The position numbers and the translations under genes were made by a program. The notes beneath the pieces are model-generated. The model had not been told where the DNA came from, ran no database searches, and was given only the letters and a program-made list of their open reading frames with translations. Shown here piece by piece: positions 8,663 to 18,035 of a DNA stretch of 64,000 nt. How positions within the stretch are numbered: position 1 is the stretch's first letter; every line of letters starts with the position of its first letter. The stretch spans positions 372,001 to 436,000 of the forward strand of contig JAHVJD010000003.1 of the NCBI GenBank assembly GCA_019801415.1. Direction: 5' to 3'. This DNA comes from Nocardioides marinus. GTDB lineage: Bacteria > Pseudomonadota > Alphaproteobacteria > Rhodobacterales > Rhodobacteraceae.

Positions 8663-9727
8663 CTAACGGTTCGCGTACAACTCATACGCTTTGCGCATGA
8701 CCGTGGGCAGGTCGGTGGCGCGAAACGCTTCTGCGGGGACCAGTTCCTGATTGGGCGCCGGATTGAAGCCTGCCTGAAGCCGGGCGCTTTGCACCCGCAG
8801 CACCAGGTGGAAATGCGTGAAGGTGTGACGTACTTCGCCGTCGAGCTCCTGCCAGTCTGCGGTGAACGGGGGATTGGGCGTGGGCGCTTCGGACCAGTCG
8901 GTGCCGGGCCAGCCGAGTGTTCCCCCAAGGAGCCCCTTGTCCGGTCGACGCTCCAGCAACCATGTGCCCGTCGCAGAGCAGGCCAGATAGACGATTCCAT
9001 GGCGGGTCGGCTTGGGCTTTTTCGGCATCTTCTTCGGCAAATCCGGCGCGGTACCGGCCTTGCGCGCCGCACAAGGGGTGTGCCAGGGACAGATGCCACA
9101 GGCGGGTTTGCGCGGGGTGCAGATGGTGGCGCCGAGGTCCATCACCGCTTGGGCATAGTCCCCTGGACGTTCGTCCGGCGTCAACGCGGCCGCATGGTCG
9201 CGGAGCAGGGGCTTCGCGCCCGGCAGCGGGTCATGGATGTCGTGCAGCCGCGCCATCACGCGCTCTACGTTCCCGTCGAGCACCGCCACGGGTTCGTCAA
9301 AGGCAATCGAGGCGATGGCTGCCGCGGTATAAGGCCCGATTCCCGGCAGCTTCAGCAGCGCATCGTGGTTGTCAGGAAACTGGCCGCCCAGATCATCCGC
9401 GACCACGCGTGCGCATTTCAGAAGATTACGGGCACGGGCGTAGTAGCCCAGCCCGGCCCATTCCGCCATCACATCTGCGTCGGCGGCGGCTGCCAGGTCC
9501 GCAACGCTGGGCCAGCGTGTGGTGAAGCGCAGGAAGTAGTCGCGCACCGCAGCGACGGTTGTCTGTTGCAGCATCACCTCGCTTAACCAGACCCGGTAAG
9601 GATCCGGGCGTTCGCCAACCTTGCGGGCTGCAGGAGAGACACGCCAGGGCAAGTCGCGGGCATGGCGGTCATACCACTCCAGCAGCTCATCGCTGAGACT
9701 GCCCGAGCAGCCGTTCAAGTCACGCAT
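8663..9727 (-). CDS. mutY: A/G-specific adenine glycosylase
   Basis: Base-excision repair enzyme that removes adenine mispaired with 8-oxoguanine. The 354 residues contain the helix-hairpin-helix motif LPGIGPYTAAAI and the following VLDGNVERV with the catalytic Asp. A C-x6-C-x2-C-x5-C iron-sulfur motif (CTPRKPACGICPWHTPC) and a NUDIX-like C-terminal domain for 8-oxoG recognition are also present. The gene is divergent from the DUF721 gene across an 84-bp promoter region. Confidence 0.95.
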   Translation of the reverse strand: MRDLNGCSGSLSDELLEWYDRHARDLPWRVSPAARKVGERPDPYRVWLSEVMLQQTTVAAVRDYFLRFTTRWPSVADLAAAADADVMAEWAGLGYYARARNLLKCARVVADDLGGQFPDNHDALLKLPGIGPYTAAAIASIAFDEPVAVLDGNVERVMARLHDIHDPLPGAKPLLRDHAAALTPDERPGDYAQAVMDLGATICTPRKPACGICPWHTPCAARKAGTAPDLPKKMPKKPKPTRHGIVYLACSATGTWLLERRPDKGLLGGTLGWPGTDWSEAPTPNPPFTADWQELDGEVRHTFTHFHLVLRVQSARLQAGFNPAPNQELVPAEAFRATDLPTVMRKAYELYANR

Positions 9728-9811
9728 TCGTTATTCCTTGGACAATGGTTTGGCTGGTGCCTGCTCCGAGGCTCTTTACAATAGGGCAGGCAGTCGAGCA
9801 AAAGCTAGAGC

Positions 9812-10339
9812 ATGGCATTCAGGCGTAGCACAACACGCGGGTTTTCCCGAACCTCAAAGCTCCTCAGCGAGCAGATCCGCAAGGCAGGCGAAAGCCGCGG
9901 CTTCGCGGTCTCACGGTTGCTGACCCATTGGGAAGAAATCGCCGGACCGGACCTGGCGGCGATAGCACGGCCCGTCAACATCGGTTACGGGCGTGGCTCC
10001 TTTGGCGCGACACTGACGGTACTGACCACCGGTGCGAATGCGCCCATGCTCGAGATGCAGAAGGAGCGCCTGCGCGAGCGGGTGAATGCGGTCTACGGGT
10101 TCAATGCGATCTCCAAGGTGCGGATCACCCAGACGGCACCGACGGGATTTTCCGACGGCCACGTTGAATTCAAGTACGCCCCCAAGGTGCAGCCGCCGCT
10201 GCAGCCCGATCCGCAAGATGCGGCCGAGGCCAGCAAAGTTGCCGAAGTGGTTGAAAACGAAGAACTGCGCGCCGCCCTTGAGCGTCTTGGGCGCAACGTG
10301 CTGACAAAACAGAAAACGCAAAGAAAGGGGTTCAAATGA
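9812..10339 (+). CDS. DUF721 (DciA-like) protein
   Basis: A 175-residue protein with an N-terminal DUF721 domain, the family that includes the replicative-helicase loader DciA. The conserved pattern around W-E-x-I-A-G-x-x-L-A at about 40-50 is visible, and the C-terminal half is charged and probably flexible. Its stop overlaps the start of the DsbA-like gene (ATGA, 10336-10339), so the two are co-translated although their roles seem unrelated. Assignment of helicase loading to this member is family inference. Confidence 0.75.
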   Translation: MAFRRSTTRGFSRTSKLLSEQIRKAGESRGFAVSRLLTHWEEIAGPDLAAIARPVNIGYGRGSFGATLTVLTTGANAPMLEMQKERLRERVNAVYGFNAISKVRITQTAPTGFSDGHVEFKYAPKVQPPLQPDPQDAAEASKVAEVVENEELRAALERLGRNVLTKQKTQRKGFK

Positions 10340-11007
10340 CCCGTTTGATGACTGGTGTCTTTGCCGCGGTTGCGGTTGTAGCGGGGGGCTATGCCCTGTC
10401 GGGCTTCAATAGTCAGAGCAACCTGCCGAACAACCCGTTGGTCGGTGCTGCGATTGCGCAGGAAGCCGAAGTCGACACCTCGACCATCACCGAGATGACG
10501 CTGGGAGCGGAGGATGCGCCGGTCACGCTGATCGAATACGCGTCCTACACCTGCCCGCATTGCGCGAACTTTCACAATGATACCTTCAAGAAGCTGAAGG
10601 CGGATTACATCGACACCGGCAAGGTCAAGTTCATCTACCGCGAGGTCTATTTCGACCGCTACGGCCTGTGGGCTTCGATGATTGCGCGGTGCAACGGACC
10701 GGAGAAATTCTTCGGCATCACCGATCTGATCTACAAGGGGCAGTCGGATTGGGCGCGGGCTGGTGGCGCAAGCGAAATCGTTGACGAGCTGCGCAAGATC
10801 GGCCGCCTTGCGGGACTGGAGAACGACCAGCTGGAAGCCTGCCTGCAGGACGGGACAAAGGCACAGACCCTGGTGACCTGGTACCAGGAGAACGCCACCG
10901 AGCATGGCATCGAATCCACGCCCTCGTTCATTCTGAACGGCGAGAAGATCTCCAACCAGTCCTATGCGGACTTCAAGAAACTTATCGACGCCGAACTGGA
11001 AGGCTGA
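10336..11007 (+). CDS. DsbA-family thiol:disulfide oxidoreductase
   Basis: Periplasmic thioredoxin-fold protein of 223 residues. It has a signal or anchor segment (about 5-22), then an active site CPHC at 73-76 (YTCPHCANFH) and the cis-Pro region ESTPSFILNG near residue 195. This matches the DsbA/BdbD group that introduces or shuffles disulfides in exported proteins. It starts within the last codons of the DUF721 gene. It is convergent with lpxK and separated from it by 63 bp. Confidence 0.88.
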   Translation: MTRLMTGVFAAVAVVAGGYALSGFNSQSNLPNNPLVGAAIAQEAEVDTSTITEMTLGAEDAPVTLIEYASYTCPHCANFHNDTFKKLKADYIDTGKVKFIYREVYFDRYGLWASMIARCNGPEKFFGITDLIYKGQSDWARAGGASEIVDELRKIGRLAGLENDQLEACLQDGTKAQTLVTWYQENATEHGIESTPSFILNGEKISNQSYADFKKLIDAELEG

Positions 11008-11070
11008 GACAGGCGGCGTCGCCGCACGCTTTGGTACCGCCGTTCTTCGACATTACGCTCCCGCCCGCCT

Positions 11071-12072
11071 TCAGCGGACGGGGGCCACCTGACGCAGGAT
11101 CTGCTTGAGGCGCTCGTCGTCGGATATTTTCAGCCGTACCGGCAGGGTTATGACCTTGCGCCGAAAACTTCCGGGAAGCCGGACCGCATCCTTTTCGGTG
11201 GTGACCAGCTGCGCATTCAGCAGGGCGGCTTCGTTTTCCAACCGGCTCATCAAAGCGCTCGTGAGGGGTTGGTGGTCGTCCAGCGGTTCCGCCCGGACAA
11301 TCTCGGCCCCAAGGCCACGCAAGGTGGCAAAGAACTTCTGCGGCTGCCCGATGCCGGCAAAGGCCAGCACGCGGGTGCCGTGCCACGGCATCCCGGTCTG
11401 CAAGGGCTCCAACGCGCCGGTGAAATGGGGCAGCGCTTGCAACTGCGCGCCCCAGGCGGCCTGAAAGTCGTGCTGAGCATCCGTGTCGCCCAACGACAGC
11501 ACGGCATCGGCGCGTTTCAGGCCGGTCGGCACGGGTTCGCGCAGCGGGCCCGCTGGCAGGCAGCGGCCATTTCCAAAGCCTTGCCGCGCATCGACCACGA
11601 TCAGGGACAGATCCTTGGTCAGCGCGGGATTCTGGAAACCGTCGTCCAGCACGATCACCGTGGCGCCAGCGGCGGTGGCCGCACGTGCCCCGGCGGCGCG
11701 GTCGCGCGCAACCCAGACATCGGCAAAGGCGGCCAGAAGCAAGGGCTCGTCGCCGGTTTGCGCGGCTTTGTGGCGGGCCGGGTCGACCTGTACGGGACCC
11801 TGCAAGGAGCCGCCAAAGCCGCGGCTGACCACATGCGGCTCGTGCCCCATGGCGCGCAGCGTTTCGAGCAGCCAAATCACGGTGGGCGTCTTGCCGGTCC
11901 CGCCCGCGTTCAAATTGCCGACGCAGATCACGGGGACATTGACCTTCTCCGGGACGCCCCGGGCCAATCGTGCGGCTGTGGCCCGGGCATAGAGGTGGCC
12001 GACCGGTGCCAGCAACGTCGCGCGCAGGTCGAATTGGTTCGGTGGCTTGTGCCAGAAGTCAGGCGCGCGCAT
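11071..12072 (-). CDS. lpxK: Tetraacyldisaccharide 4'-kinase
   Basis: Inner-membrane kinase that phosphorylates the 4' position of the lipid A disaccharide. The 333 residues show the family start (N-terminal hydrophobic anchor with apolar residues at about 18-32), a P-loop [12 protein letters not shown] at about 52-63 and [14 protein letters not shown] follows, with catalytic Asp residues. It is the last gene of a leftward envelope operon and its start lies inside the end of the Kdo-transferase-like gene (14-nt overlap). Confidence 0.95.
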   Translation of the reverse strand: MRAPDFWHKPPNQFDLRATLLAPVGHLYARATAARLARGVPEKVNVPVICVGNLNAGGTGKTPTVIWLLETLRAMGHEPHVVSRGFGGSLQGPVQVDPARHKAAQTGDEPLLLAAFADVWVARDRAAGARAATAAGATVIVLDDGFQNPALTKDLSLIVVDARQGFGNGRCLPAGPLREPVPTGLKRADAVLSLGDTDAQHDFQAAWGAQLQALPHFTGALEPLQTGMPWHGTRVLAFAGIGQPQKFFATLRGLGAEIVRAEPLDDHQPLTSALMSRLENEAALLNAQLVTTEKDAVRLPGSFRRKVITLPVRLKISDDERLKQILRQVAPVR

Positions 12073-13294
12073 GGCTGTCCTCGCGTTGATCCAGAAGGTC
12101 TTGGACCTTTTCCATCAGTGTGTCGGTGGTCGCGGCGCTTTCGGTGACGCTTTGCCAGCCCGCCAGCGCCATTCGGGCGGCTTTGTCCGGGGCCGACAGA
12201 TCCACCACGGCATCGCTCAGCGCATCTTCCGTGCCAATGGCGCGGGCGGCTCCGGCCGCGGTCAGCCGTTCATAAAGGTCGCGGTGGGCATGGATGCCCG
12301 GCCCATGCAGAATGGTTGACCCCAAAGCCGCGGCATCCAGCGGTGACTGTCCCAAGGCCGCCGGGTTGAGACTGCTGGCCACCAGGGCAACCGGGGACAG
12401 GCGGTACCACAAACCCAGATCGTCGCCATCGGCCAACAGCACCTGGTTGTGATCCTCCGGCGTTTCCCCGGCCTCCCAGTCCGCGACCGACAAGCCGCTG
12501 TCGCGCAGCTGTTGGCGGGCTTTGCCAAGATCGTCATAGCTGTCCATGGCAACCACCAGGAGCAAGCGGTGCAGCAGCTGCAGGGCCTTGCGGTGCGCGT
12601 CCAGCACGGCCGTCAGTTCGCTGCGCTTCACATGAGCCGCCAGCCAGACCGGGCGGCTGCCGAGAGCCTGTTGCAGGGCCGTCAGTTCGTCATGGTTGCA
12701 GCCGGGAGGAATTGCCGACATCCGCAGGGGGCCGGCAATCTCGATCTTCTCCGCCGGGTAGCCTGCCCGCACCAGCGTATCCTGCACTGCCGGGGACGGG
12801 GTCAGGATACAGTTCAGTCCTTCCAGCAGGCGCTTGCGTTGGTCGGGCAACCACCGGCTGGCGCGGTTGGGGACTTCGGCCTCAGTCAGATCGGCCAGCA
12901 GGACCCCGATATTCCGCTCACGCAACTGGCGCAGCAAGTTGCGCCGTGTCGGCGGGCCGGTCCAGATGCAGACATCCGGTTGCCAATGGTCGAGGAACGC
13001 CCGCGTTTCGGCGGTGGTGTCCTCGGCCAGCGGCCCAATCGGCAAATCGCATCCGACGGTCCCGGTCAGACGCAGCTCGGAATCCCAGCTCGCCAGAACC
13101 GACAGGTCTGGACGCAAAGACTTCAGGCGACGCCCGATGTCACACAGAGCTTGGTAGCGTTCCGGCGTGGTCGCATGGACCCACAGCAGCTCACCCTTGG
13201 GACGGGGCTGCGGGTTTGCATGCCGATGGGTGCCTGTGGTTCGCCGTTGCATCTGGTTCGATCCGATTTTGCCGACCAAAGGTATCGGCAACAC
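12059..13294 (-). CDS. waaA: 3-deoxy-D-manno-octulosonic acid transferase-like glycosyltransferase (GT30)
   Basis: Expected role is transfer of Kdo from CMP-Kdo to lipid A precursor. The 411 residues align with the GT30 family and sit directly upstream of lpxK. Two features are atypical. There is no N-terminal membrane helix, and the family motif H-A-x-S-x-G-E, whose Glu is the proposed base, reads HATTPER (40-46), so the Glu is shifted by one residue. The start is uncertain: GTG 13294 is preceded by GGGG, and the frame is open back to the stop codon of the upstream phosphatase gene. It could be a diverged paralogue rather than the main Kdo transferase. Confidence 0.7.
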   Translation of the reverse strand: MLPIPLVGKIGSNQMQRRTTGTHRHANPQPRPKGELLWVHATTPERYQALCDIGRRLKSLRPDLSVLASWDSELRLTGTVGCDLPIGPLAEDTTAETRAFLDHWQPDVCIWTGPPTRRNLLRQLRERNIGVLLADLTEAEVPNRASRWLPDQRKRLLEGLNCILTPSPAVQDTLVRAGYPAEKIEIAGPLRMSAIPPGCNHDELTALQQALGSRPVWLAAHVKRSELTAVLDAHRKALQLLHRLLLVVAMDSYDDLGKARQQLRDSGLSVADWEAGETPEDHNQVLLADGDDLGLWYRLSPVALVASSLNPAALGQSPLDAAALGSTILHGPGIHAHRDLYERLTAAGAARAIGTEDALSDAVVDLSAPDKAARMALAGWQSVTESAATTDTLMEKVQDLLDQREDSHARA

Positions 13295-13366
13295 GTGCCC
13301 CTGTCTGTGAAAATCTGCAAGCCGTGGGGGCTGCTGGTGCTGCGCGCGGCTTACGGGCCGCAGAGT

Positions 13367-14170
13367 TCAATGTCCAGTCGGGCCGGTTTGCGCGGGCGCA
13401 AGTGCGGTGATGATCGCGTGGTGCAACGCCGGATTGCCCGCCACCACCCCGTTCAACCGGGGCTGCACGTTGTTGAACCGCAGCCTGTCACCGGCACGAT
13501 CTGTGATGACGCCGCCTGCCTCCTGCAGGATCAGCGCGCCGGCCGCGATGTCCCATTCCCAACTGAGGCGCAGCGTCAGCATCGCGCCAAAGCGCCCGTC
13601 AGCAACCCGCGCCAGTCTATAGGCCAGCGAGGGGCGATGCATGCGGATGAAGGCGGGTGGCGTGCCGTTCTGCCAGTTCTGCGCCACCAAGCTAGGCTTG
13701 GCGGCCAGCACCTCGGCGGCGGACAGGTCGTCGACCGGCGAAACCCGGATCGGCTGACCGTTGCACGTCGCGCCGTGCCCCTTGGCCGCGCAGTAGAGCA
13801 GCTGGCGCTGTGGCAGGTAGATGACCGCTGCGATCACCTCGCCTGCTTCTGCGATGGCCAGGGAATGTGCCCAGGTGCTGGCCCCTTCAGCGAAGCTGCG
13901 GGTGCCGTCGATCGGGTCAATGATGAAGACCCGGTTGCGACCCAGGCGGTCAGGGGTGTCCTCGGTCTCCTCGGACAACCAGCCGTAATCCGGTCTGGCC
14001 TGCTGCAGCTTGGTCTCCAGCATGGCGTTGACTGCCAGATCGGCCTCCGTCACCGGTCCGGTTCCGTCCGGCTTGTCCCAGCGTCTGGCCGTTGCCCCCG
14101 TGTAGCGGCAGGCGATGTCGCCCGCCTGTTTGGCGGCTTCTACCAGCAGGTCAAGGTCAGTTGCCGGCAA
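13367..14170 (-). CDS. Inositol monophosphatase family protein (CysQ-like 3'(2'),5'-bisphosphate nucleotidase)
   Basis: Mg-dependent, Li-sensitive-type phosphatase of 267 residues. The metal-binding WLSEET, IIDPIDGTRSF and C-terminal WEWDIAAG motifs are complete. CysQ members hydrolyse 3'-phosphoadenosine 5'-phosphate made during sulfate assimilation; other members act on inositol phosphates, and the sequence alone does not separate these. Its start overlaps the end of pmbA by 14 nt, and its stop is in the same frame as the Kdo-transferase-like gene 72 bp downstream. Confidence 0.85.
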   Translation of the reverse strand: MPATDLDLLVEAAKQAGDIACRYTGATARRWDKPDGTGPVTEADLAVNAMLETKLQQARPDYGWLSEETEDTPDRLGRNRVFIIDPIDGTRSFAEGASTWAHSLAIAEAGEVIAAVIYLPQRQLLYCAAKGHGATCNGQPIRVSPVDDLSAAEVLAAKPSLVAQNWQNGTPPAFIRMHRPSLAYRLARVADGRFGAMLTLRLSWEWDIAAGALILQEAGGVITDRAGDRLRFNNVQPRLNGVVAGNPALHHAIITALAPAQTGPTGH

Positions 14171-15503
14171 GGGTCATCCCCTCGACCAGCAGCGAGGGTA
14201 CCACGGTCGACAGATGTTGGCGCGCGTCATTGGCGGGAATTATGCTGCGCAGCATGTCATGCAGGTTGCCCGCGATGGTACATTCGTTGACCGGATAGGC
14301 GATCTCGCCGTTTTCCACCCAGAAGCCGGAGGCGCCGCGCGAATAGTCTCCGGTGTTGGGGTTTATGGTGGAGCCGATCATCGACGTCACCAGCAGCCCG
14401 GTGCCCATTTGTGCGATCAGCTCTTCTCGGCTGGCGTCGCCTTGCGTCAATGCGATGTTCCAGGTCGAGGGCGAGGGCACGCCGCCGATGCCGCGGGCGG
14501 CGTTGGCGGTGCTTTCCAGCCCCAGCTTGCGGGCCGAGGCCAGATCCAGCGTCCAGCCGGTCAGCACGCCCTTGTCCACCACGGTACGGCGGCGGGTTGC
14601 CAGGCCTTCGCCGTCAAACGGCCGCGAGCCGGAAATGCGCGGGCGGTGCGGATCTTCGATTACCGAGAGGCTGTCAGGCAGCACCTGCTTGCCCAGCGAA
14701 TCCTTCAGCCACGACGAACCGCGCGCGATCGCGGCACCGTTGGCGGCTGACAGAAGATGCCCGATCAGGGACGAGGAAATGCGCTCGTCGAACAGCACCG
14801 GGAAGCTGCCGGTCTTGGGCTTGCGCGCGCCCAGCCGGGCCACGGCGCGTTCGCCTGCCGTGCGGCCGATATCCTCGGCGCTGCGCAGATCCGCCTGGAA
14901 CGTGCGCGAATCGCCATCATAGTCACGCTCCATGCCGGTGCCACTGCCCGCGATGCCGGTGCAGGACAGTGACCGGCCGGTGCGCTGGTAGCCGCCGGAG
15001 AAGCCGTTGGTCGCGGCCAGATGCACCGCGTGGCGGCCATAGCCGGCGGCGGCGGACTGAACCTGGGTGATGCCATCGACCGCCTGGCAGGCGGCCTCTG
15101 CGGCCAACGCATCCGCTTGCAGGGCGGCAGGCTCCGGCTCGGCCGCCGGGTCTTCCAGTTCCAGCGCGGCCAGATCCCAGTCTTTCGCCAGCTGGGACGG
15201 ATCGGCAAGGCCCGCATAGGGGTCTTCGGGTGCCTCGCGGGCCATCGCCACGGCACGTTCGGCCATGGCGGAGATGGTTTCGGGGCGCATATCGGAGGAC
15301 GACACCAACGCCTGGCGTTTGCCGACGAACACGCGCAATCCCAGATCCGTTCCCTCGGAGCGCTCGGCATGTTCCAGTTTGCCGCTGCGGACCTCGATGC
15401 TGAGAGAGCTGCCCTCTGCGGCCATCGCGTCGGCGGCATCCGCACCGGCTTTCTTGGCGGCATCGATCAGGGCGTGGCAAAGCGCTTCGGGGGATTGTGT
15501 CAT
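14157..15503 (-). CDS. pmbA: TldD/PmbA family metalloprotease-like protein (TldE)
   Basis: Subunit of the TldD/TldE protease pair, which degrades unfolded or leader peptides and matures some peptide antibiotics. The 448 residues show the family layout, including the SSSLIGHLLSA region and C-terminal segments with GASGFWVENGEI. PmbA/TldE lacks the zinc HExxH of TldD, and none is seen here. ATG 15503 was chosen because AGAAGG lies just upstream; a GTG two codons earlier is too close to it. It is the first gene of the leftward operon ending in lpxK. Confidence 0.9.
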   Translation of the reverse strand: MTQSPEALCHALIDAAKKAGADAADAMAAEGSSLSIEVRSGKLEHAERSEGTDLGLRVFVGKRQALVSSSDMRPETISAMAERAVAMAREAPEDPYAGLADPSQLAKDWDLAALELEDPAAEPEPAALQADALAAEAACQAVDGITQVQSAAAGYGRHAVHLAATNGFSGGYQRTGRSLSCTGIAGSGTGMERDYDGDSRTFQADLRSAEDIGRTAGERAVARLGARKPKTGSFPVLFDERISSSLIGHLLSAANGAAIARGSSWLKDSLGKQVLPDSLSVIEDPHRPRISGSRPFDGEGLATRRRTVVDKGVLTGWTLDLASARKLGLESTANAARGIGGVPSPSTWNIALTQGDASREELIAQMGTGLLVTSMIGSTINPNTGDYSRGASGFWVENGEIAYPVNECTIAGNLHDMLRSIIPANDARQHLSTVVPSLLVEGMTLAGN

Positions 15504-15570
15504 GGGCACCTTCTGTTCTGCTCTGTAAAAGAGCTATCCAGTGCGGCCGCCTGCCGCAAGAGCAGGCCGC

Positions 15571-15599
15571 AAAAAAGGGGGCTGCGCGCGGCAGCCCCC
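15571..15599 (-). terminator. Intrinsic terminator of the DUF2125 gene
   Basis: Read on the minus strand, a 9-bp stem (15599-15591 with 15585-15577) around CGCGC is followed by six T (15576-15571). It lies 28 bp past the DUF2125 stop and before pmbA. Confidence 0.88.
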
Positions 15600-15626
15600 C
15601 ACAGCGATGGTTCGCTCTGGATTGGG

Positions 15627-17150
15627 TTACTTGATCCGCTGGCCGTTGGCGCGGATCTGGCCGTCCTCGGAGATCTCGATCTTCGAGGTCAGCGTGTCCT
15701 CGCCCTCGCCGGGCACCGCCAGCATGCCCATCATCATCCGCGCGCCCATGGCGTCGCTCTCCGACATCAGGCCCATCTGGATCAGCTTGTCGATCAACGT
15801 GTTGGCGCCTGTCAGCTTCAGATTGGCCGTGCCAGATGGGGCCGGCATGCCGTCAAAACTGGTCAGGTCGTCATTGTTGAAGGTGAAATCGCCGGTTCCG
15901 GTCAGCTTTGCGCCCGCCGCCGAGACTTGCAACTGTTTCACCGTCAGCGCGTTCAGCTCGCCCGGCTGGGTCTTGCCCTTCTCCACGTCTTCCATGGCCT
16001 TGGGATCGAACATGTCGAACAGGACCTTGCCCTTGCCGGCGAGGTCCACGATCAGCGTGGCCGGGGCACGCGGCAGCTGGCCGTTGGGATCGATCATGGC
16101 CCAAAGCATGTCCGGCACCGCAAAGTCACGCAGGGTGATGCCCAGGGCGAAATCCTGTTCGTCCTCGGATTTTTCCAGTGGCAGCATCAGCTTAATCCCG
16201 GCTTCCGCCATGCTGAGCGCGAGCGGGAAGGGGATGTCGGAGCCGGAGATGTTCACCGTCGCACCCGTCTGGGACAGGTCGTAGCTCAGGTGCTTGCGGT
16301 CCATTGCGACGGCAATTTCGCCACCTTCGGAGGTGCTTTCCATGCTGAACGTCTCACGCCCTTCGGCGCCCGAGACAGAGCCATTGCCACCGGTGAACGT
16401 AAAGGCGCCGTCAAAGGCGAACCCGGCGGCCAGCAGGGCTTGCATGTCGCCGCTGTCGACATCGACGGGCACGGTGCTGGTGCCGTTGAAGCCGAGGCCC
16501 TGAAGCATGCCTTTGAAAACGCCGTGATCGTCGCTTTCCGGATCCTTGAAGGCAAAATCGTAGCTGAGGCTGGAGGCGGTCAGGTTCTGGTCGTAGGCGC
16601 GCACCGTGCCAATCGTCATTGCGGTCTTGGTGACAACGTTATTCAAGACAATCTGGGCCTTCAGGACGTCGGCGGGAATGGCCTCGCCATCGGCGCGCAG
16701 GCTGTCCAGGGTCACGCTGACCTTGGGGGCGCTGTAGTCGTAGCTCATGTTGTCGGGGTCGCCCGCAACCTTCATCGGACTGCCGTCATGCGCGTAGATC
16801 AGCGTGCCGGCAAAGTCCTCACCTTCTTCGGAAAACTCGAACCCCAAGGGGAATTCCTGCGGCAGCAGTACGTTGACTGTGCCGTCGCCGTTCTCGACGA
16901 ACTTGACCTCTGGCAAGGTGAGGGTGCCGACCACGTCGCCTTCGGGAACGGGCAAGGTCATCGAGATGTCGGAGACGATCAGGGTGCTCCCCGATTGGCT
17001 TTCGGTCCCCGAGACCTCGTATCCGGTGCTGGTAAGGTACGCCTTCCAGTCCTTCCAGACCTCCTGGGCGCTGAGATCGGCCAGTGCGGCCTGAGTTGAA
17101 ACAACCAAAATCGCCGCTGCGACGCTACCGCGCGCTAGAAAAACGGACAT
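15627..17150 (-). CDS. DUF2125-containing exported protein
   Basis: A 507-residue exported protein with a signal peptide (hydrophobic about 10-22, A-L-A cleavage near 24) and a long beta-rich body. The pattern of repeated amphipathic strands fits DUF2125, a large proteobacterial family probably related to AsmA-like envelope proteins. Acidic composition and lack of Cys suit the periplasm. The start at 17150 has AGAAGGG upstream; the much longer frame upstream is out of context and overlaps the divergent SDR gene. It is monocistronic, with its own terminator. Function is not established. Confidence 0.75.
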   Translation of the reverse strand: MSVFLARGSVAAAILVVSTQAALADLSAQEVWKDWKAYLTSTGYEVSGTESQSGSTLIVSDISMTLPVPEGDVVGTLTLPEVKFVENGDGTVNVLLPQEFPLGFEFSEEGEDFAGTLIYAHDGSPMKVAGDPDNMSYDYSAPKVSVTLDSLRADGEAIPADVLKAQIVLNNVVTKTAMTIGTVRAYDQNLTASSLSYDFAFKDPESDDHGVFKGMLQGLGFNGTSTVPVDVDSGDMQALLAAGFAFDGAFTFTGGNGSVSGAEGRETFSMESTSEGGEIAVAMDRKHLSYDLSQTGATVNISGSDIPFPLALSMAEAGIKLMLPLEKSEDEQDFALGITLRDFAVPDMLWAMIDPNGQLPRAPATLIVDLAGKGKVLFDMFDPKAMEDVEKGKTQPGELNALTVKQLQVSAAGAKLTGTGDFTFNNDDLTSFDGMPAPSGTANLKLTGANTLIDKLIQMGLMSESDAMGARMMMGMLAVPGEGEDTLTSKIEISEDGQIRANGQRIK

Positions 17151-17285
17151 GCGAGAACCCTTCTCTGAGAGATAATTGCTTTTATGGTCGGCCCGAGGCC
17201 CGCTGCGGTCAAGGGGGCCATGGGCTGGACCGTTCCCCCTAAGCGCAGTACCACTTGGATAAAATGTCACTTGGAGGGACAGGCT

Positions 17286-18035
17286 ATGGATTTCAATGGG
17301 AAAACGGTGGTGATCACCGGTGCCAGCCGCGGCATTGGCGCCGATGCCGCACGGCAATTCGCGGCCGCCGGGGCCAATCTGGCCTTGCTGGCAAGGAGCG
17401 CGGAGGCATTGGACGATCTTGCGGCAGAGATCGGCGGAAACGTGCTGGTGGCGGCCTGTGACGTGTCTGACCATGCCGCGGTGACAGAGGCGCTGGGCAA
17501 GGCGCACCAGAGGTTCGGCAGCCTGGACGTGTTGATCAACAACGCCGGGGTGATCGAGCCAATCGCGCGGCTGGAAGACGCCGACCCAGCGGCGTGGGCC
17601 AAGCTGATCGATATCAACCTGACCGGTGTCTTCAACGGCATCCGCGCCGCGTTGCCGCTGATGAAGCCCGCGGGCGGCGGCACCATCATCACGGTCAGTT
17701 CCGGGGCGGCACATAATGCGCTGGAAGGGTGGAGCGCCTATTGCTCCTCCAAGGCCGGGGCGGCGATGCTGACGCGGGCACTGGATCTGGAGGAGCGCGC
17801 GAATGGCATCCGGGCAATGGGCCTGTCGCCGGGGACCGTGGCGACCCAGATGCAGCGCGACATCAAGGCCAGCGGGATCAATCCGGTGAGCGAGCTCAAC
17901 TGGGAAGACCACATTCCAGCCGAATGGCCCGCGCGGGCGCTGCTGTGGATGTGCACTGCGGATGCCGACGATCATATCGGCCAGGAGATCTCGTTGCGGG
18001 ATGAGGGCATTCGCAAGCGGGTTGGACTGATATGA
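17286..18035 (+). CDS. Short-chain dehydrogenase/reductase
   Basis: NAD(P)-dependent oxidoreductase of 249 residues. It shows the cofactor motif TGASRGIG near residue 11, NNAG near residue 85 and the catalytic Ser-Tyr-Lys set (VSSGA, then YCSSK). The ribosome site GGAGGG precedes ATG 17286. It is followed by a crotonase-family gene with ATGA overlap, so the pair probably acts on one acyl-CoA or hydroxy-acyl substrate. The specific substrate is not evident. Confidence 0.88.
   Translation: MDFNGKTVVITGASRGIGADAARQFAAAGANLALLARSAEALDDLAAEIGGNVLVAACDVSDHAAVTEALGKAHQRFGSLDVLINNAGVIEPIARLEDADPAAWAKLIDINLTGVFNGIRAALPLMKPAGGGTIITVSSGAAHNALEGWSAYCSSKAGAAMLTRALDLEERANGIRAMGLSPGTVATQMQRDIKASGINPVSELNWEDHIPAEWPARALLWMCTADADDHIGQEISLRDEGIRKRVGLI

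Noticed and set aside
11008-11070. 23-codon Cys-containing frame on the minus strand between dsbA-like gene and lpxK
   Set aside because: Too short, no ribosome site of quality, and it lies in the convergent gap with hairpin-forming sequence.
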